A DNA stretch of 59,684 nucleotides from an uncultured bacterium (GTDB lineage: Bacteria > Cyanobacteriota > Vampirovibrionia > Obscuribacterales > Obscuribacteraceae), in contig CAILLX010000224.1 in the NCBI GenBank assembly GCA_903835185.1, positions 1 through 59,684 on the forward strand, written 5' to 3'. The notes below the pieces were generated by a model, which had not been told where the DNA came from, did not search any database, and was given only the letters and a program-made list of their open reading frames with translations. The position numbers and the translations under genes are program-made. Every line of letters begins with the position of its first letter. The stretch's first letter is position 1. Below, piece after piece: positions 1 through 8,106 of the stretch.

Positions 1-145
1 CGCAAAGCTGCTCCTAAAAAAGCTGTGAAAAAGACTGTCGCTCGCAAAGCTGCTCCTAAAAAAGCTGTGAAAAAGACTGTCGCTCGCAAAGCTGCTCCTA
101 AAAAAGCTGTGAAAAAGACTGTCGCTCGCAAAGCTGCTCCTAAAA
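1..145 (+). repeat. 42-bp in-frame tandem repeat
   Basis: Three identical 42-bp units start at 1, 43 and 85, and 19 bases of a fourth start at 127. Each unit encodes 14 residues. Base-perfect identity suggests recent expansion; the array may continue left of the window. Confidence 0.95.
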
Positions 146-279
146 GGGCAGCTGCCAAAAAAGCTTCAGTAACGCGCACTGCCAAGAAGGTTGTAGCCAA
201 CAAGCGCACAACAAAACGTAAAACAGCAGCCAAGGCCCCCGTAGCGGTCCAAGGCGGAATAGGCGGCGAACAAGCTTAA
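1..279 (+). CDS. Lysine/alanine-rich histone H1-like protein, 5' end outside window
   Basis: The frame is open from base 1, so the true start lies to the left; the GTG at 25 is only an internal Val codon. The visible 92 residues consist almost wholly of Lys, Ala, Arg, Val, Thr and Pro, built first from a 14-residue repeat (RKAAPKKAVKKTVA) and then from a less regular basic tail. This composition is known from H1-like and AlgP-like bacterial DNA-binding tails, so nucleoid or nucleic-acid binding is inferred. The last 15 residues lose the basic character (PVAVQGGIGGEQA). A strong dyad terminator follows the stop. It could instead be a basic tail on another protein whose domain is out of view. 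Confidence 0.7.
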   Translation, partial: RKAAPKKAVKKTVARKAAPKKAVKKTVARKAAPKKAVKKTVARKAAPKRAAAKKASVTRTAKKVVANKRTTKRKTAAKAPVAVQGGIGGEQA

Positions 280-284
280 ATAGC

Positions 285-350
285 TTGCAAGCAGTAAATA
301 AAGAGAGACCCTGGGTGATTCCAGGGTCTCTCTTTATTTACTGCTTGCAA
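285..350. terminator. Bidirectional terminator with 30-bp perfect arms
   Basis: Bases 285-314 are the exact reverse complement of 321-350, with a 6-base loop (GTGATT). The stem core is CCCTGG/CCAGGG, flanked by A-rich sequence on the left arm and T-rich sequence on the right. It sits between two convergent genes ending at 279 and 402, so it can serve both strands. Confidence 0.85.
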
Positions 351-401
351 AATAATGGTGTTACCGGTGGTATCACCATCGCGCCTGACATGCGCCACAA
401 C

Positions 402-794
402 CTAGTGAAACCAGGCAAACGACAGCTGCAGCCTCGACATCCAACCAGATGATTGTGACTTTCTTCGGCGTGTAGCAGGTTCTCTGTTTTGCATTTTACT
501 TCTGAGAAGCTGCTCAAGCGACTTGGCACCGTGATTGTCCGGGTCAAGATTCTTCAAACTCTCCAACTCTGAAAATGACATAGTCAACCAACCGCGAGCA
601 CAATAAACCTGTGCAAGCAGGAGCCGGTAACGACTGTCAAACGGAGAGACCTCAATTGCATCGCGTAGATGTTGTTCAGCACCTAGCCAGTTGCCTTCAA
701 AATAGCAATCATATGCAAGCTCATACTGCCTGTCAGCCCACTTCTCGTCTCTGACAGTTTCTTCAGTTATGTCCCCAAGTCTCATTGCAGCCAT
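402..794 (-). CDS. TPR-like small protein
   Basis: The 130-residue protein has helical repeat character. Residues about 23-85 read as two TPR-like units (YELAYDCYFEGNWLGAEQHL, then RYRLLLAQVYCARGWLTMSF), with the Ala/Gly/Tyr spacing usual in these repeats. The tail from about 100 is basic (ATRRRKSQSSG). There is no signal peptide, so a cytosolic adaptor role is inferred. Met4 at 785 is an alternative start. It converges on the histone-like gene across a shared terminator. The partner is unknown. Confidence 0.6.
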   Translation of the reverse strand: MAAMRLGDITEETVRDEKWADRQYELAYDCYFEGNWLGAEQHLRDAIEVSPFDSRYRLLLAQVYCARGWLTMSFSELESLKNLDPDNHGAKSLEQLLRSKMQNREPATRRRKSQSSGWMSRLQLSFAWFH

Positions 795-936
795 TGTAGA
801 TAACCCATTTCAGCAATACACCAGCACCGGCGAACTAATCGTCGGGAGAGCACCTATAGCTATCTTCCCGCAATCAATCAGAAGGCGTTGTTAAGAGATC
901 GTATATTGTTATCAGGGAAACCCTATGTTTATACCA

Positions 937-1629
937 CTATCCTGCTTTGTGTGGAGAGCCTGGCAGCAACAAAGCTTGACGGCAGAGAAAACTGTAAGTT
1001 GCTTCCCACATCTCTTCGAGCTTGTCGATCAAAGAATGGTCCGACTCTAACAGGTGCAACTCAACCTGCTCAGGATTATTGCAGGCAAAAGAGAGACTCT
1101 CGGCAACAGGCACAGTATCGTCGTGCTGTCCGTGAAAGACCAGAGCAGGAACTTTCACTTTAAGATTGTCTGTAACATACTGCTCGGCATCGAGGATAAA
1201 GCTGTACTTAAGCCGCTCCATCCTCTCTCTTCCATGATGGAAGACCTCCGTATAACCGCTGTCTCTCCAGCTCTGCAAACCTTCAGCTCCAAGCAGCTCG
1301 ACCAAGCGGCGTGGCAATCCAAAAGCAGGCGCCAAAAGTACCACTGCCTTTGTCGAGCAATAACGCTCAGCGGCAATCGTAGCTAACAGACCACCTAAAC
1401 TTGACCCTACAATAAATGCAGGATTGCCTACATCAGCCGACGACAGAAGAGAATCAATTATCTGCAACTGACTGCTTAAACTGAGATCAGCAAAATCATC
1501 ACCGTTGAGATCTGGTAAGAGAACATTGATGCCATAAGAGGAGAGCTTTGCAGCAAAATACTGTGCTTTTATGGACGACGGGCTGGAGGCAAAGCCGTGC
1601 AGATATAGGCAGGTAGATAGAACTGTCAT
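937..1629 (-). CDS. YqiA/YcfP-type alpha/beta-hydrolase esterase
   Basis: A short cytosolic alpha/beta hydrolase of 230 residues, close to the length of the YqiA (UPF0227) family. It opens with a Tyr-Leu-His-Gly-Phe-Ala-Ser-Ser oxyanion segment at about residues 8-15. The nucleophile elbow GSSLGG lies at about 95-100, a His-Asp-Asp segment (GQHDDTVP) near 168 and a C-terminal Asp-His (SDHSL) near 195, giving a Ser-Asp-His triad. Family members hydrolyse short acyl esters; the substrate here is unknown. It stands alone, with about 140 bp to the gene on its 3' side. Confidence 0.8.
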   Translation of the reverse strand: MTVLSTCLYLHGFASSPSSIKAQYFAAKLSSYGINVLLPDLNGDDFADLSLSSQLQIIDSLLSSADVGNPAFIVGSSLGGLLATIAAERYCSTKAVVLLAPAFGLPRRLVELLGAEGLQSWRDSGYTEVFHHGRERMERLKYSFILDAEQYVTDNLKVKVPALVFHGQHDDTVPVAESLSFACNNPEQVELHLLESDHSLIDKLEEMWEATYSFLCRQALLLPGSPHKAG

Positions 1630-1935
1630 AATTCTTCAGGTGAAATGCCAGCCTGGACTCTCATCTAAACACCCTGCCTTATTTAACTTTCAATGGCCGC
1701 AAATAATTTAACCACCAGATGCTCTGGCTGCCAAGCAACATCATTATATAACAACGTCTGCGGCGCTTCTGTAGTCTGCCACAGTTAGCAGAAGCCCGGT
1801 GGACTGACAGGAATTAGCGCTTCAATCTGCAAGATCTTGGCGCCAGGTAAGGTAATATCAACACAAACAGGCAGGCTGTCGCCAAGCGGCTGTCTGGTCT
1901 ACAGCAGACACACTACCGCGAGGGCAATGGGCGTC
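1630..1935. other. Intergenic region before the paralogue cluster
   Basis: The divergent spacer between the esterase and the first paralogue holds no clear RNA gene or repeat. A longer reading of the downstream frame, from 1837, would occupy its right end, but the homologous start at 1936 makes that extension unlikely. Promoters for both genes are expected here; none stands out. Confidence 0.4.
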
Positions 1936-2538
1936 ATGTCCAATAGAGAAGGACATCAAGGAACGAGCAACCTTTTTCGCGTGCTCCCAGAACATTGTCC
2001 TCGCACTGCCAAGGAAAAGTACAAGCGCTTGCACTTTTATGTCTCAAAACTTGGTGTTGCAGTCTCCGATTTCCTCATTGAGTCTCTGCTCAATCTTCGC
2101 AGCTCAGCTCACCTGTACCAGGACGCACAGATACAGCAGCTCGCGTTGAAAGGGTACAACGACGAAGAGTACACCTCCAGTGTTAAAGAACTGCTGTGCA
2201 TATGGCTGCATCTCGAAGCGATGGATCAAGGCGGCGACGCCATGCCTGACTGGTTGCTCAGATTCCTGCGACTAGCATTTGGAGCTACAGACATACTCAT
2301 TCCCAGACCAAGGGCTCAACAAGTACTCAACTCTTACGGACACTGCGCAGATGAGGAGAGCCTCATCACTGAGTCAGCGCTCAGAGCCGGACATGCTCTC
2401 GGTTTCGGTGAAACCGCCACCATTTTTGCTCCCAATTTGTCGCCTATTCTCTCGGATACCGGCAAGGTTCGCCAGACTATTTTGCAGGAAGCTTTAGCAC
2501 TACCGCTCGAGAAAGTGACTAAACTTCCAATTTGTTGA
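1936..2538 (+). CDS. Unrecognised 200-residue family, paralogue 1
   Basis: This is the first of three adjacent paralogues. The start at 1936 is chosen because it gives 200 residues, matching the next two (200 and 199), and has GAGGG 11 bases upstream; ATGs at 1927 and 1837 are alternatives. Shared features, in order: a Tyr-rich helix (RLHFYVSKLGVAVSD), ALK.Y.D.EY, a core LCIWLHLEAMDQGGD, PDWLLRFLRLAFGA, a LIP.P turn, an ALGFGE loop, and a C-terminal RQTILQEALALPLE. There is no signal peptide or membrane segment, so a soluble, mainly helical protein is likely. I do not recognise the family. Confidence 0.75.
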   Translation: MSNREGHQGTSNLFRVLPEHCPRTAKEKYKRLHFYVSKLGVAVSDFLIESLLNLRSSAHLYQDAQIQQLALKGYNDEEYTSSVKELLCIWLHLEAMDQGGDAMPDWLLRFLRLAFGATDILIPRPRAQQVLNSYGHCADEESLITESALRAGHALGFGETATIFAPNLSPILSDTGKVRQTILQEALALPLEKVTKLPIC

Positions 2539-2591
2539 CCATGTGAGATACCATACAACATAAAGTAGGCAGCGTTGCAGGAGGAATGAAG

Positions 2592-3194
2592 ATGTGCCAG
2601 ACCCAGGGCGAAGAACTGCCACCAGGTCTCTTTCGCGCCCGAGCTCAACACTGCCCAGCCACCAGAGAGGAACTTTACGAGCGCCTGAATTTTTACGCTT
2701 CCTGGATGGGAGTGGCTGTGTCTGATGTCCTTTATGAGTGTCTCATGGAATTGAGAGAGGCAGCTCCTAAGCTTCCGGACGAAACTGTGCGGCAGCTTGC
2801 CCTGAAAGCTTACAGTGACAATGAATATGCTCAGGCTGTCAAAGAGATTCTCTGCATCTGGTTTCATTTAGAAGCGATGGATCAAGGAGGAGACGAGGCA
2901 CCAGAATGGCTGTTATCTTTCTTGCGTCTTGCTCTTAACGCTTCCGATTATCTAATCCCAACTCCAAAAGCTCTCGATGTGATGCGTGCTCACGATAATC
3001 ACAGCTCATTGGGCTCGCTGTGTCAGGCAGCTTCTGTTCGCACCTGTCAGGCTCTCGGCTTTGGAGAGTTTTCACCAGGCTTTGCAGCAGCAGTTAACAA
3101 AGTCTTCTTTCAAACCGCTCCCCAGCGTCAGCAGATACTGGAAGAGGCGCTGGCATTACCTCTGGAGACTATGAGATCACGCCCATTGCCATAA
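2592..3194 (+). CDS. Unrecognised 200-residue family, paralogue 2
   Basis: The AGGAGG at 2579-2584 sits only one base before the ATG at 2586 but seven bases before the ATG at 2592, so the second start is preferred. It gives 200 residues. The protein carries the same block order as its neighbours: RLNFYASWMGVAVSD, the ILCIWFHLEAMDQGGD core, PEWLLSFLRLALNASD, ALGFGE and RQQILEEALALPLE. It resembles paralogue 1 more than paralogue 3. It lies 53 bp after the first gene and 97 bp before the third, probably in one transcript. Function unknown. Confidence 0.75.
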   Translation: MCQTQGEELPPGLFRARAQHCPATREELYERLNFYASWMGVAVSDVLYECLMELREAAPKLPDETVRQLALKAYSDNEYAQAVKEILCIWFHLEAMDQGGDEAPEWLLSFLRLALNASDYLIPTPKALDVMRAHDNHSSLGSLCQAASVRTCQALGFGEFSPGFAAAVNKVFFQTAPQRQQILEEALALPLETMRSRPLP

Positions 3195-3291
3195 GACTGC
3201 TCATTCATAGAACTGTCTGGCAAGATCGTTAAAATTGCTCAAATTGCTTCTAACAAGTAATACCATGCGCTATGTTTAGCAGGAGTGTCGC

Positions 3292-3891
3292 GTGGAGAGC
3301 TCAAAATTGGTGGAAGCAGTTGAAATGTTTGCTTCGGGATCGCAATATGAACCGAACTCGGACGAAGAACGCAACTTCAGGCTGGACTATTATGTTTGCC
3401 GCCTGGCGACCTCTGCAGCCGACGAACTGACTGCAGCTGTACTCGGCTTGCGCAATGCAGCAGGCCGCTTGCAACCACCCGAACTTGGCACTCTGGCACT
3501 CAAACAGGTAAAGGAAGAAGAGTTTACAGCAGCTGTTAAGGAGATTGTCTGCATCTGGATTCATCAAGAAGCAGTTGAACAGGGCGGCGATTCGTTACCT
3601 GACTGGCTGAGGACATTCTTCCGCATCTCTTTTGGAGCAGCAGACAGCATGTTGCCAAAACCAACAGCCTGGGAGGTCATGCACGCTTATGGCCGCTGCC
3701 AGGACATGGTCTCTTTGTGCATGGAAGCATGTTGTCGGGTTTGCACAGAGCTAGGTTTTGGAGTTGCTTCAATGAACTTCAGCCCGGCTGTAATGCCAAT
3801 CGTCCTCCAGACAGGCACTCTCCGGCAACAGATACTCAAAGAAGCATTAACTTGCCCGCTGCACGAACTGAATTCAATGGCCAGACTTTAG
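3292..3891 (+). CDS. Unrecognised 200-residue family, paralogue 3
   Basis: It starts at a GTG with AGGAG six bases upstream and has 199 residues. It keeps the family core (IVCIWIHQEAVEQGGD, PDWLRTFFRISFGAAD, QTGTLRQQILKEAL) but is the most diverged: LEAMDQ becomes QEAVEQ, and the N-terminus shares little with the other two. This suggests an older duplication followed by the split that gave paralogues 1 and 2. No catalytic motif is evident. A structured intergenic element follows. Confidence 0.75.
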   Translation: MESSKLVEAVEMFASGSQYEPNSDEERNFRLDYYVCRLATSAADELTAAVLGLRNAAGRLQPPELGTLALKQVKEEEFTAAVKEIVCIWIHQEAVEQGGDSLPDWLRTFFRISFGAADSMLPKPTAWEVMHAYGRCQDMVSLCMEACCRVCTELGFGVASMNFSPAVMPIVLQTGTLRQQILKEALTCPLHELNSMARL

Positions 3892-3926
3892 AAGCCAACA
3901 ATTTAGCTTAGAATTAATCTGCAATC

Positions 3927-3987
3927 ATGCCCACAAAGAATCAATTCTGAGTCAGAATTCTGTTGATTCCAAGATGAATCTGGGCAT
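3927..3987. promoter_or_regulatory. Nested dyad between paralogue 3 and a small ORF
   Basis: Three nested inverted repeats are visible: ATGCCCA (3927-3933) with TGGGCAT (3981-3987), GAATCAA (3938-3944) with TTGATTC (3963-3969), and TTCTGA (3945-3950) with TCAGAA (3952-3957). There is no following T-run, so it is a poor intrinsic terminator. It could be an operator or a folded leader for the ORF starting at 4029. Confidence 0.5.
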
Positions 3988-4028
3988 AATGGAGCCAGAT
4001 CTCAAGCGGGTTGAAAAGGTAGAGTCTC

Positions 4029-4304
4029 ATGTCCAAACATCAATTTGAAGAACTAAAGCCAGAAGCTCCCAAACAGCAGAATCCGCTGCTGAGTTGGGAC
4101 AAAAGCTTGACACCGAAAGATTTCCATACAGACAAAACTCAAAGCTCAGCAGTGGTGCCCCCTCTCGAAATTGGGGCAAACTTTATCACCACTGGGATCT
4201 GGAACTTGCAGCCAGAAGACAAACCGCACCAAGTTGCCCCTGAGTTACTAGCCACATTCAATAAATCCTTAACCGACAACCTGGCTAAACTTGCTACTGT
4301 TTAA
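4029..4304 (+). CDS. Small unknown protein (91 aa)
   Basis: A 91-residue hydrophilic protein rich in Lys, Glu, Pro and Gln in its first half (FEELKPEAPKQQNPLLSWDK), with a short hydrophobic stretch near residues 52-62. It has no signal peptide, Cys pair or recognisable domain. An AAGGTAG lies upstream of the ATG at a plausible distance. The preceding nested dyad may govern it. It converges on the TlyA gene, with only 24 bp between stops. Coding status is likely but not proven. Confidence 0.5.
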   Translation: MSKHQFEELKPEAPKQQNPLLSWDKSLTPKDFHTDKTQSSAVVPPLEIGANFITTGIWNLQPEDKPHQVAPELLATFNKSLTDNLAKLATV

Positions 4305-4328
4305 CCAGCTCCTAAACGGCAGTGAGAA

Positions 4329-5198
4329 CTATGTTTCTACAGTGAACTCTGTCTGGTTTTGGCTGTCCAATCCTTTGGCAATACCGGTCAACTCTGCAAA
4401 AGCAAGGTCAACTAAAAACGGCACATTGGGAACTCTACTGCAACCGCTGTCAGACCAGTGCACTAAATATTCAATATTTCCCGCCGGTCCTTTAATTGGA
4501 GAAAAAGTAGCAGCTCTAGCTACCAGCCCCAACTCGGCACCTTTCTCCAGCAGTGACTCAATAACCTGAATATGCACAGCAGGAGACCTGACCACACCGC
4601 CTTTGCCCACAGATTCACGCCCTGCTTCAAACTGAGGCTTAATCAAGCAGATTAGATCATAGCCGTGAGTATCAAGCAAGCTTAAGATAGCCGGCAAGAC
4701 TTTGACCAGCGAGATGAAAGCAAGATCAACAACAGCAAGATCAGCCCACTGCTGCCCTGGTTGGTAAAGGATCTCTGGGGTCAGATGGCGGGCATTAATC
4801 CGCTCTTTAACAACAACTCTGCTATCCTGTCGCAACGACCAGTCAAGCTGTCCGTAGCCGACATCAACAGCATAGACACGCTGCGCGCCACTTTTGAGAA
4901 GGCAGTCAGTGAAGCCGCCTGTGGAGGCTCCTATGTCCAGACAGATGCGCCCGGAAACATCGACTGCGAACTCCCGTAACGCCTTCTCCAGTTTCAGCCC
5001 GCCACGGCTGACATACTTTGCCTGCCCCCAACCAGCGAGCAGATCAACTTGAGAACCCTCAGCAACTGGAGTCCCAGACTTTGTCACTTTTTGCTTGTTG
5101 ACAAGAACAGCTCCATCCATAATTGCTGCCTGAGCTGCCTCGCGACTTGAAAACAAGCCCAGTTCAAGAAGCAGGAGATCCAGTCGCTGTTTTTTCAT
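4329..5198 (-). CDS. tlyA: TlyA-type 16S/23S rRNA 2'-O-methyltransferase
   Basis: The protein joins an N-terminal S4 RNA-binding domain (KKQRLDLLLLELGLFSSREA, residues about 2-60) to a FtsJ/RrmJ-like Rossmann methyltransferase (CLDIGASTGGFTDCLL at about 85-100, the SAM-binding loop). This is the TlyA architecture: family members 2'-O-methylate cytidines in 16S and 23S rRNA. The conserved LIKPQFEAGR segment is also present. ATG at 5198 is preferred over a GTG at 5219, because the S4 domain usually begins within a few residues of the Met. It diverges from the tRNA-Ser gene. Confidence 0.9.
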   Translation of the reverse strand: MKKQRLDLLLLELGLFSSREAAQAAIMDGAVLVNKQKVTKSGTPVAEGSQVDLLAGWGQAKYVSRGGLKLEKALREFAVDVSGRICLDIGASTGGFTDCLLKSGAQRVYAVDVGYGQLDWSLRQDSRVVVKERINARHLTPEILYQPGQQWADLAVVDLAFISLVKVLPAILSLLDTHGYDLICLIKPQFEAGRESVGKGGVVRSPAVHIQVIESLLEKGAELGLVARAATFSPIKGPAGNIEYLVHWSDSGCSRVPNVPFLVDLAFAELTGIAKGLDSQNQTEFTVET

Positions 5199-5251
5199 AA
5201 TCTGTCTGCTATCTCCCACAACTTCATCTCTGTCTTTTTATTTCACTACTG

Positions 5252-5279
5252 TTGCGCTGAGGGCAACACTTAGTAAAAT
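5252..5279 (+). promoter_or_regulatory. Putative promoter of tRNA-Ser
   Basis: TTGCGC (5252-5257) and TAAAAT (5274-5279) are separated by 16 bases and end 17 bases before the mature tRNA 5' end. The -10 box matches the sigma-70 consensus at five of six positions, the -35 box only at its first three. Confidence 0.4.
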
Positions 5280-5296
5280 TGAATAATACCAATCGG

Positions 5297-5382
5297 GGAG
5301 CAGACCTGGCTGGATGAAGAAACCGCCTTGAAAGCGGCTGCCTGGAAACGGGTTGGGGGTTCGAGTCCCTCCTGCTCCGCCA
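5297..5382 (+). tRNA. tRNA-Ser (anticodon UGA)
   Basis: The acceptor arms GGAGCAG (5297-5303) and CTGCTCC (5372-5378) pair perfectly, followed by G and an encoded CCA. The anticodon loop reads CTTGAAA within a CCGC/GCGG stem, giving anticodon TGA for UCA/UCG serine codons. The variable region is long, as in class II tRNAs, with a CC/GG stem around TGGAAAC. The T arm GGGGG-TTCGAGT-CCCTC has one G-U pair. The total of 86 nt fits tRNA-Ser. Confidence 0.93.
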
Positions 5383-5546
5383 ATTATTAAAACGAACTCA
5401 TCAAATTCGCGACAATACGCTACAGGCAGGTTGTCTGTGACAGCAAGAGCCAACCTGCCTGCTGCTGGGTCTGGGGTATGCTTTTTGTCTTATGTCAGAA
5501 AAACTTTTAAAAATCTGACACCTTCTTTTTTGCCAAAAAGGAGATC

Positions 5547-6860
5547 ATGTATATCCGCATAGGCTTGAGTAACAACGACCTCACAAGCCGCATTCATCAG
5601 ACAGCCAGCTTTAGATCAACCGAGCCTCTCCTGATTGAAACTGGTGATGCCCACGAGCACACAGTCAGCCGCCTCCCACCTGGCAAAACATTAGTTGTGT
5701 CAGCCACTGGAGCAGCACTGATGCTGACGGGGCTGAATGATTCAGCAATGACAAAATGCAGCCGCCTCAGGATAGCCACCGCAGTGCCCCAGGCAGAAAT
5801 CACTGTAAGCAGTCTCATGCGCTCAGGCGCTGGCGGAAAGAATGCTGCTGTCTACAAAGGTTCCATTGAGGTATCAGCAGCGGACAACGGCATCAGATTG
5901 ATCCTCCTTTGCGAACCTGACTCATATCTCCAGGGTGTGCTTGGCTCTGAAATGCCGTGCAGTTACAGCAAAGAAGCTCTCAAAGCTCAGGCAGTAACAG
6001 CAAGAACCTATGGACTGCACCCCCGCATCGATCACACAGCTGAAGGATTTAATGTTTGCGATTCATTTCTCTGCTGCCAGAATTTCACAGGCAATGCTCA
6101 ACCACTTAACGAGCATTACGCCGAAGCAATCGCATCCACACACAATGAGATCCTCACTTGCAAAGACGTACCTATTCTTGCATTGTTCAGCTCCTGTGCT
6201 GGCGGGCATACTGAGAGTTACGAGAACTGCTTTTCAGATCCAGTAACACAAGAGTTCCCGCCTCAGCCAATCCCTTATCTCCAGGGAGTAGCAGAAGGTC
6301 ATCTACAGTTCAATCTCGGCGACGAAGGACAACTCAAGCAGTTCTACACCTCTCCAAAGCCGGACACCTGCGACTCCTGGTCACCACATTTCCGCTGGCA
6401 GATTGCTTTGCCTGCCGATTCACTTGAATCACACATGCACCACATAGTAGCCACTATGCTCTCTGACAACCAGTTTGCCAGCTTTATCAAGCCGCCTGCC
6501 TCCCAACAGTTTGGGCATATTGAAAAGTTTGCAGTGCCCAGGCGCGGCTCGGCTGGTACTGCCATCAACATGGTTATCTACACATCTGCTGGACAGTGGA
6601 CAGTTCTCAAAGAGCTCGTTATTCGCAGTGTCTTTAAAAACCCTGACATGAAGCTTACAAGGCTGCAGAGCGCACGAATTTTCTTCAAGCATGAAAGAGA
6701 CAAGCTCGGACTACTCTCGACCCTGGTCATCTGCGGGCTTGGCTGGGGACACGGAGTTGGGTTCCAGCAGACAGGCGCGCAAGGGCTGGCTCTATCCGGA
6801 ATAAACTATCGTGAGATCCTTTCCCACTATTACAAAGGCGCTACTATTCAACGTCTTTAG
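5547..6860 (+). CDS. SpoIID/LytB-domain protein
   Basis: The 437-residue protein carries the SpoIID domain: residues about 120-160 hold YLQGVLGSEMP and EALKAQAVTARTYGL, the middle has LFSSCAGGHTESYENCF, and the C-terminus has GWGHGVGFQQTGAQGLA followed by the usual ILSHYYKGA. In spore formers SpoIID is a lytic transglycosylase acting on denuded peptidoglycan; in non-sporulating bacteria the domain is taken to act on, or stimulate enzymes of, peptidoglycan. I see no cleavable signal peptide at the N-terminus, which is odd for a wall enzyme. AAGGAG precedes the ATG at a good distance. Confidence 0.88.
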   Translation: MYIRIGLSNNDLTSRIHQTASFRSTEPLLIETGDAHEHTVSRLPPGKTLVVSATGAALMLTGLNDSAMTKCSRLRIATAVPQAEITVSSLMRSGAGGKNAAVYKGSIEVSAADNGIRLILLCEPDSYLQGVLGSEMPCSYSKEALKAQAVTARTYGLHPRIDHTAEGFNVCDSFLCCQNFTGNAQPLNEHYAEAIASTHNEILTCKDVPILALFSSCAGGHTESYENCFSDPVTQEFPPQPIPYLQGVAEGHLQFNLGDEGQLKQFYTSPKPDTCDSWSPHFRWQIALPADSLESHMHHIVATMLSDNQFASFIKPPASQQFGHIEKFAVPRRGSAGTAINMVIYTSAGQWTVLKELVIRSVFKNPDMKLTRLQSARIFFKHERDKLGLLSTLVICGLGWGHGVGFQQTGAQGLALSGINYREILSHYYKGATIQRL

Positions 6861-7004
6861 CCTCTTTCTGCCATTCGACTATCTTCTGAACAACAAGCAC
6901 TCAACCGACACAGAAGTCAAGTTCATGATAAATAGCAAGTTTTAAGTAATACTGTTTATTAGGCTTCGTCAGTCACACCCACCTGTGGATATTCAATTAG
7001 AGAA

Positions 7005-8084
7005 TTGGAAGCGCCAGTAGAATCCACCAGAAATTCTCACACAGTTGCCATCCGCTTCTGTCTTATGGCAACAGCTCTGTTTTTGTTTTTCACATCTGTA
7101 GCTCTAGCTGACTATTTCCTATATCCATTGCTGGTCAAGCCTGACACAACTGTTTTCAACCGTGGCGACAACGGTCTGTGGATGGGGTCGCAGTGGTATC
7201 TGGGCAAAGCCAACAAAGATAGCACTGTACGCATGAGCCAGCGGCTAAAAGAGGCCCAGATACGTTACGCCTACTTCCATGTCAGAGATATAAACAAAGC
7301 CGGATTGTTGAGATATCACTGTGACAAAGCAGCTATTAGCCTCCTGCAGACTCTCAAAAAGAACTATCCTCAAGTAAAGGCAATAGCCTGGATCGGCGCA
7401 GTCAACGCTCAATCGGGCGGCGAAGTTAGTTTAGCAAGCAATAAGGTTCGCTCCAGAATGGCATCTGAAACAAAATGGCTGACACAGGTGTGCGGCTTTG
7501 ACGGCGTTCAGTGGGACTTTGAAATCTGCAAGGATGGAGATCCGCAATTTCTGGCGCTCCTGAAAGAAACACGTAAGGCGTTGCCTCCAGGAAAGATCCT
7601 CTCCATTGCTGCTCCTGCCTTATGGAGCTCCCGGTACTACGCACCAATTGCCAGAACCTGCGATCAGGTGGCAGTAATGTGTTATGACACTGTCTCCATC
7701 TTTCCCCGTTACTACGTTGCCATCGTTAGCCAGGAGACATCTCGCGTCACTGCTGCTGTAGCTAGAGTCAATCCTGCGTGCAAGGTTATATTGGGAGTAC
7801 CAACTTATAAGGACAGAACAATCGCTCATCAGCTGCATGCTGAAAATCTCATGATGGCCTTAGTTGGAGTCAAGGCAGGATTGAAAGACAGACGAGCTCA
7901 ACTGTCTGTATTTGCCGGCATAGCTCCTTATGCAGACTTCACAACTGGTGACAGTGAATGGTCAATCTACAGAAGATACTGGTTGAACGCAGCACCAACC
8001 CCCGGTAGTCACCTGGTGGCTGCGTGTGCAGGGAAACTGGAGCAGACCAGGGCACCCGACAAACAGGTACCTCGTAAAGAATAG
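7005..8084 (+). CDS. Exported GH18-like TIM-barrel protein
   Basis: An N-terminal hydrophobic segment (residues about 16-36) acts as signal peptide or anchor. The body resembles family 18 glycoside hydrolases: the strand motif DGVQWDFE spans residues 166-173 and keeps the final Glu that is the general acid in GH18 enzymes (consensus DGxDxDxE), and VAVMCYDT near residue 224 matches the conserved M.YD strand. A chitinase or peptidoglycan-related glycosidase is possible; one Asp of the consensus is replaced by Gln. The TTG start at 7005 has weak support; ATG at 7065 would leave a shorter signal. OvoA follows 22 bp downstream. Confidence 0.6.
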   Translation: MEAPVESTRNSHTVAIRFCLMATALFLFFTSVALADYFLYPLLVKPDTTVFNRGDNGLWMGSQWYLGKANKDSTVRMSQRLKEAQIRYAYFHVRDINKAGLLRYHCDKAAISLLQTLKKNYPQVKAIAWIGAVNAQSGGEVSLASNKVRSRMASETKWLTQVCGFDGVQWDFEICKDGDPQFLALLKETRKALPPGKILSIAAPALWSSRYYAPIARTCDQVAVMCYDTVSIFPRYYVAIVSQETSRVTAAVARVNPACKVILGVPTYKDRTIAHQLHAENLMMALVGVKAGLKDRRAQLSVFAGIAPYADFTTGDSEWSIYRRYWLNAAPTPGSHLVAACAGKLEQTRAPDKQVPRKE

Positions 8085-8106
8085 TCGCTAACAGGAGGAA
8101 TCCCTC

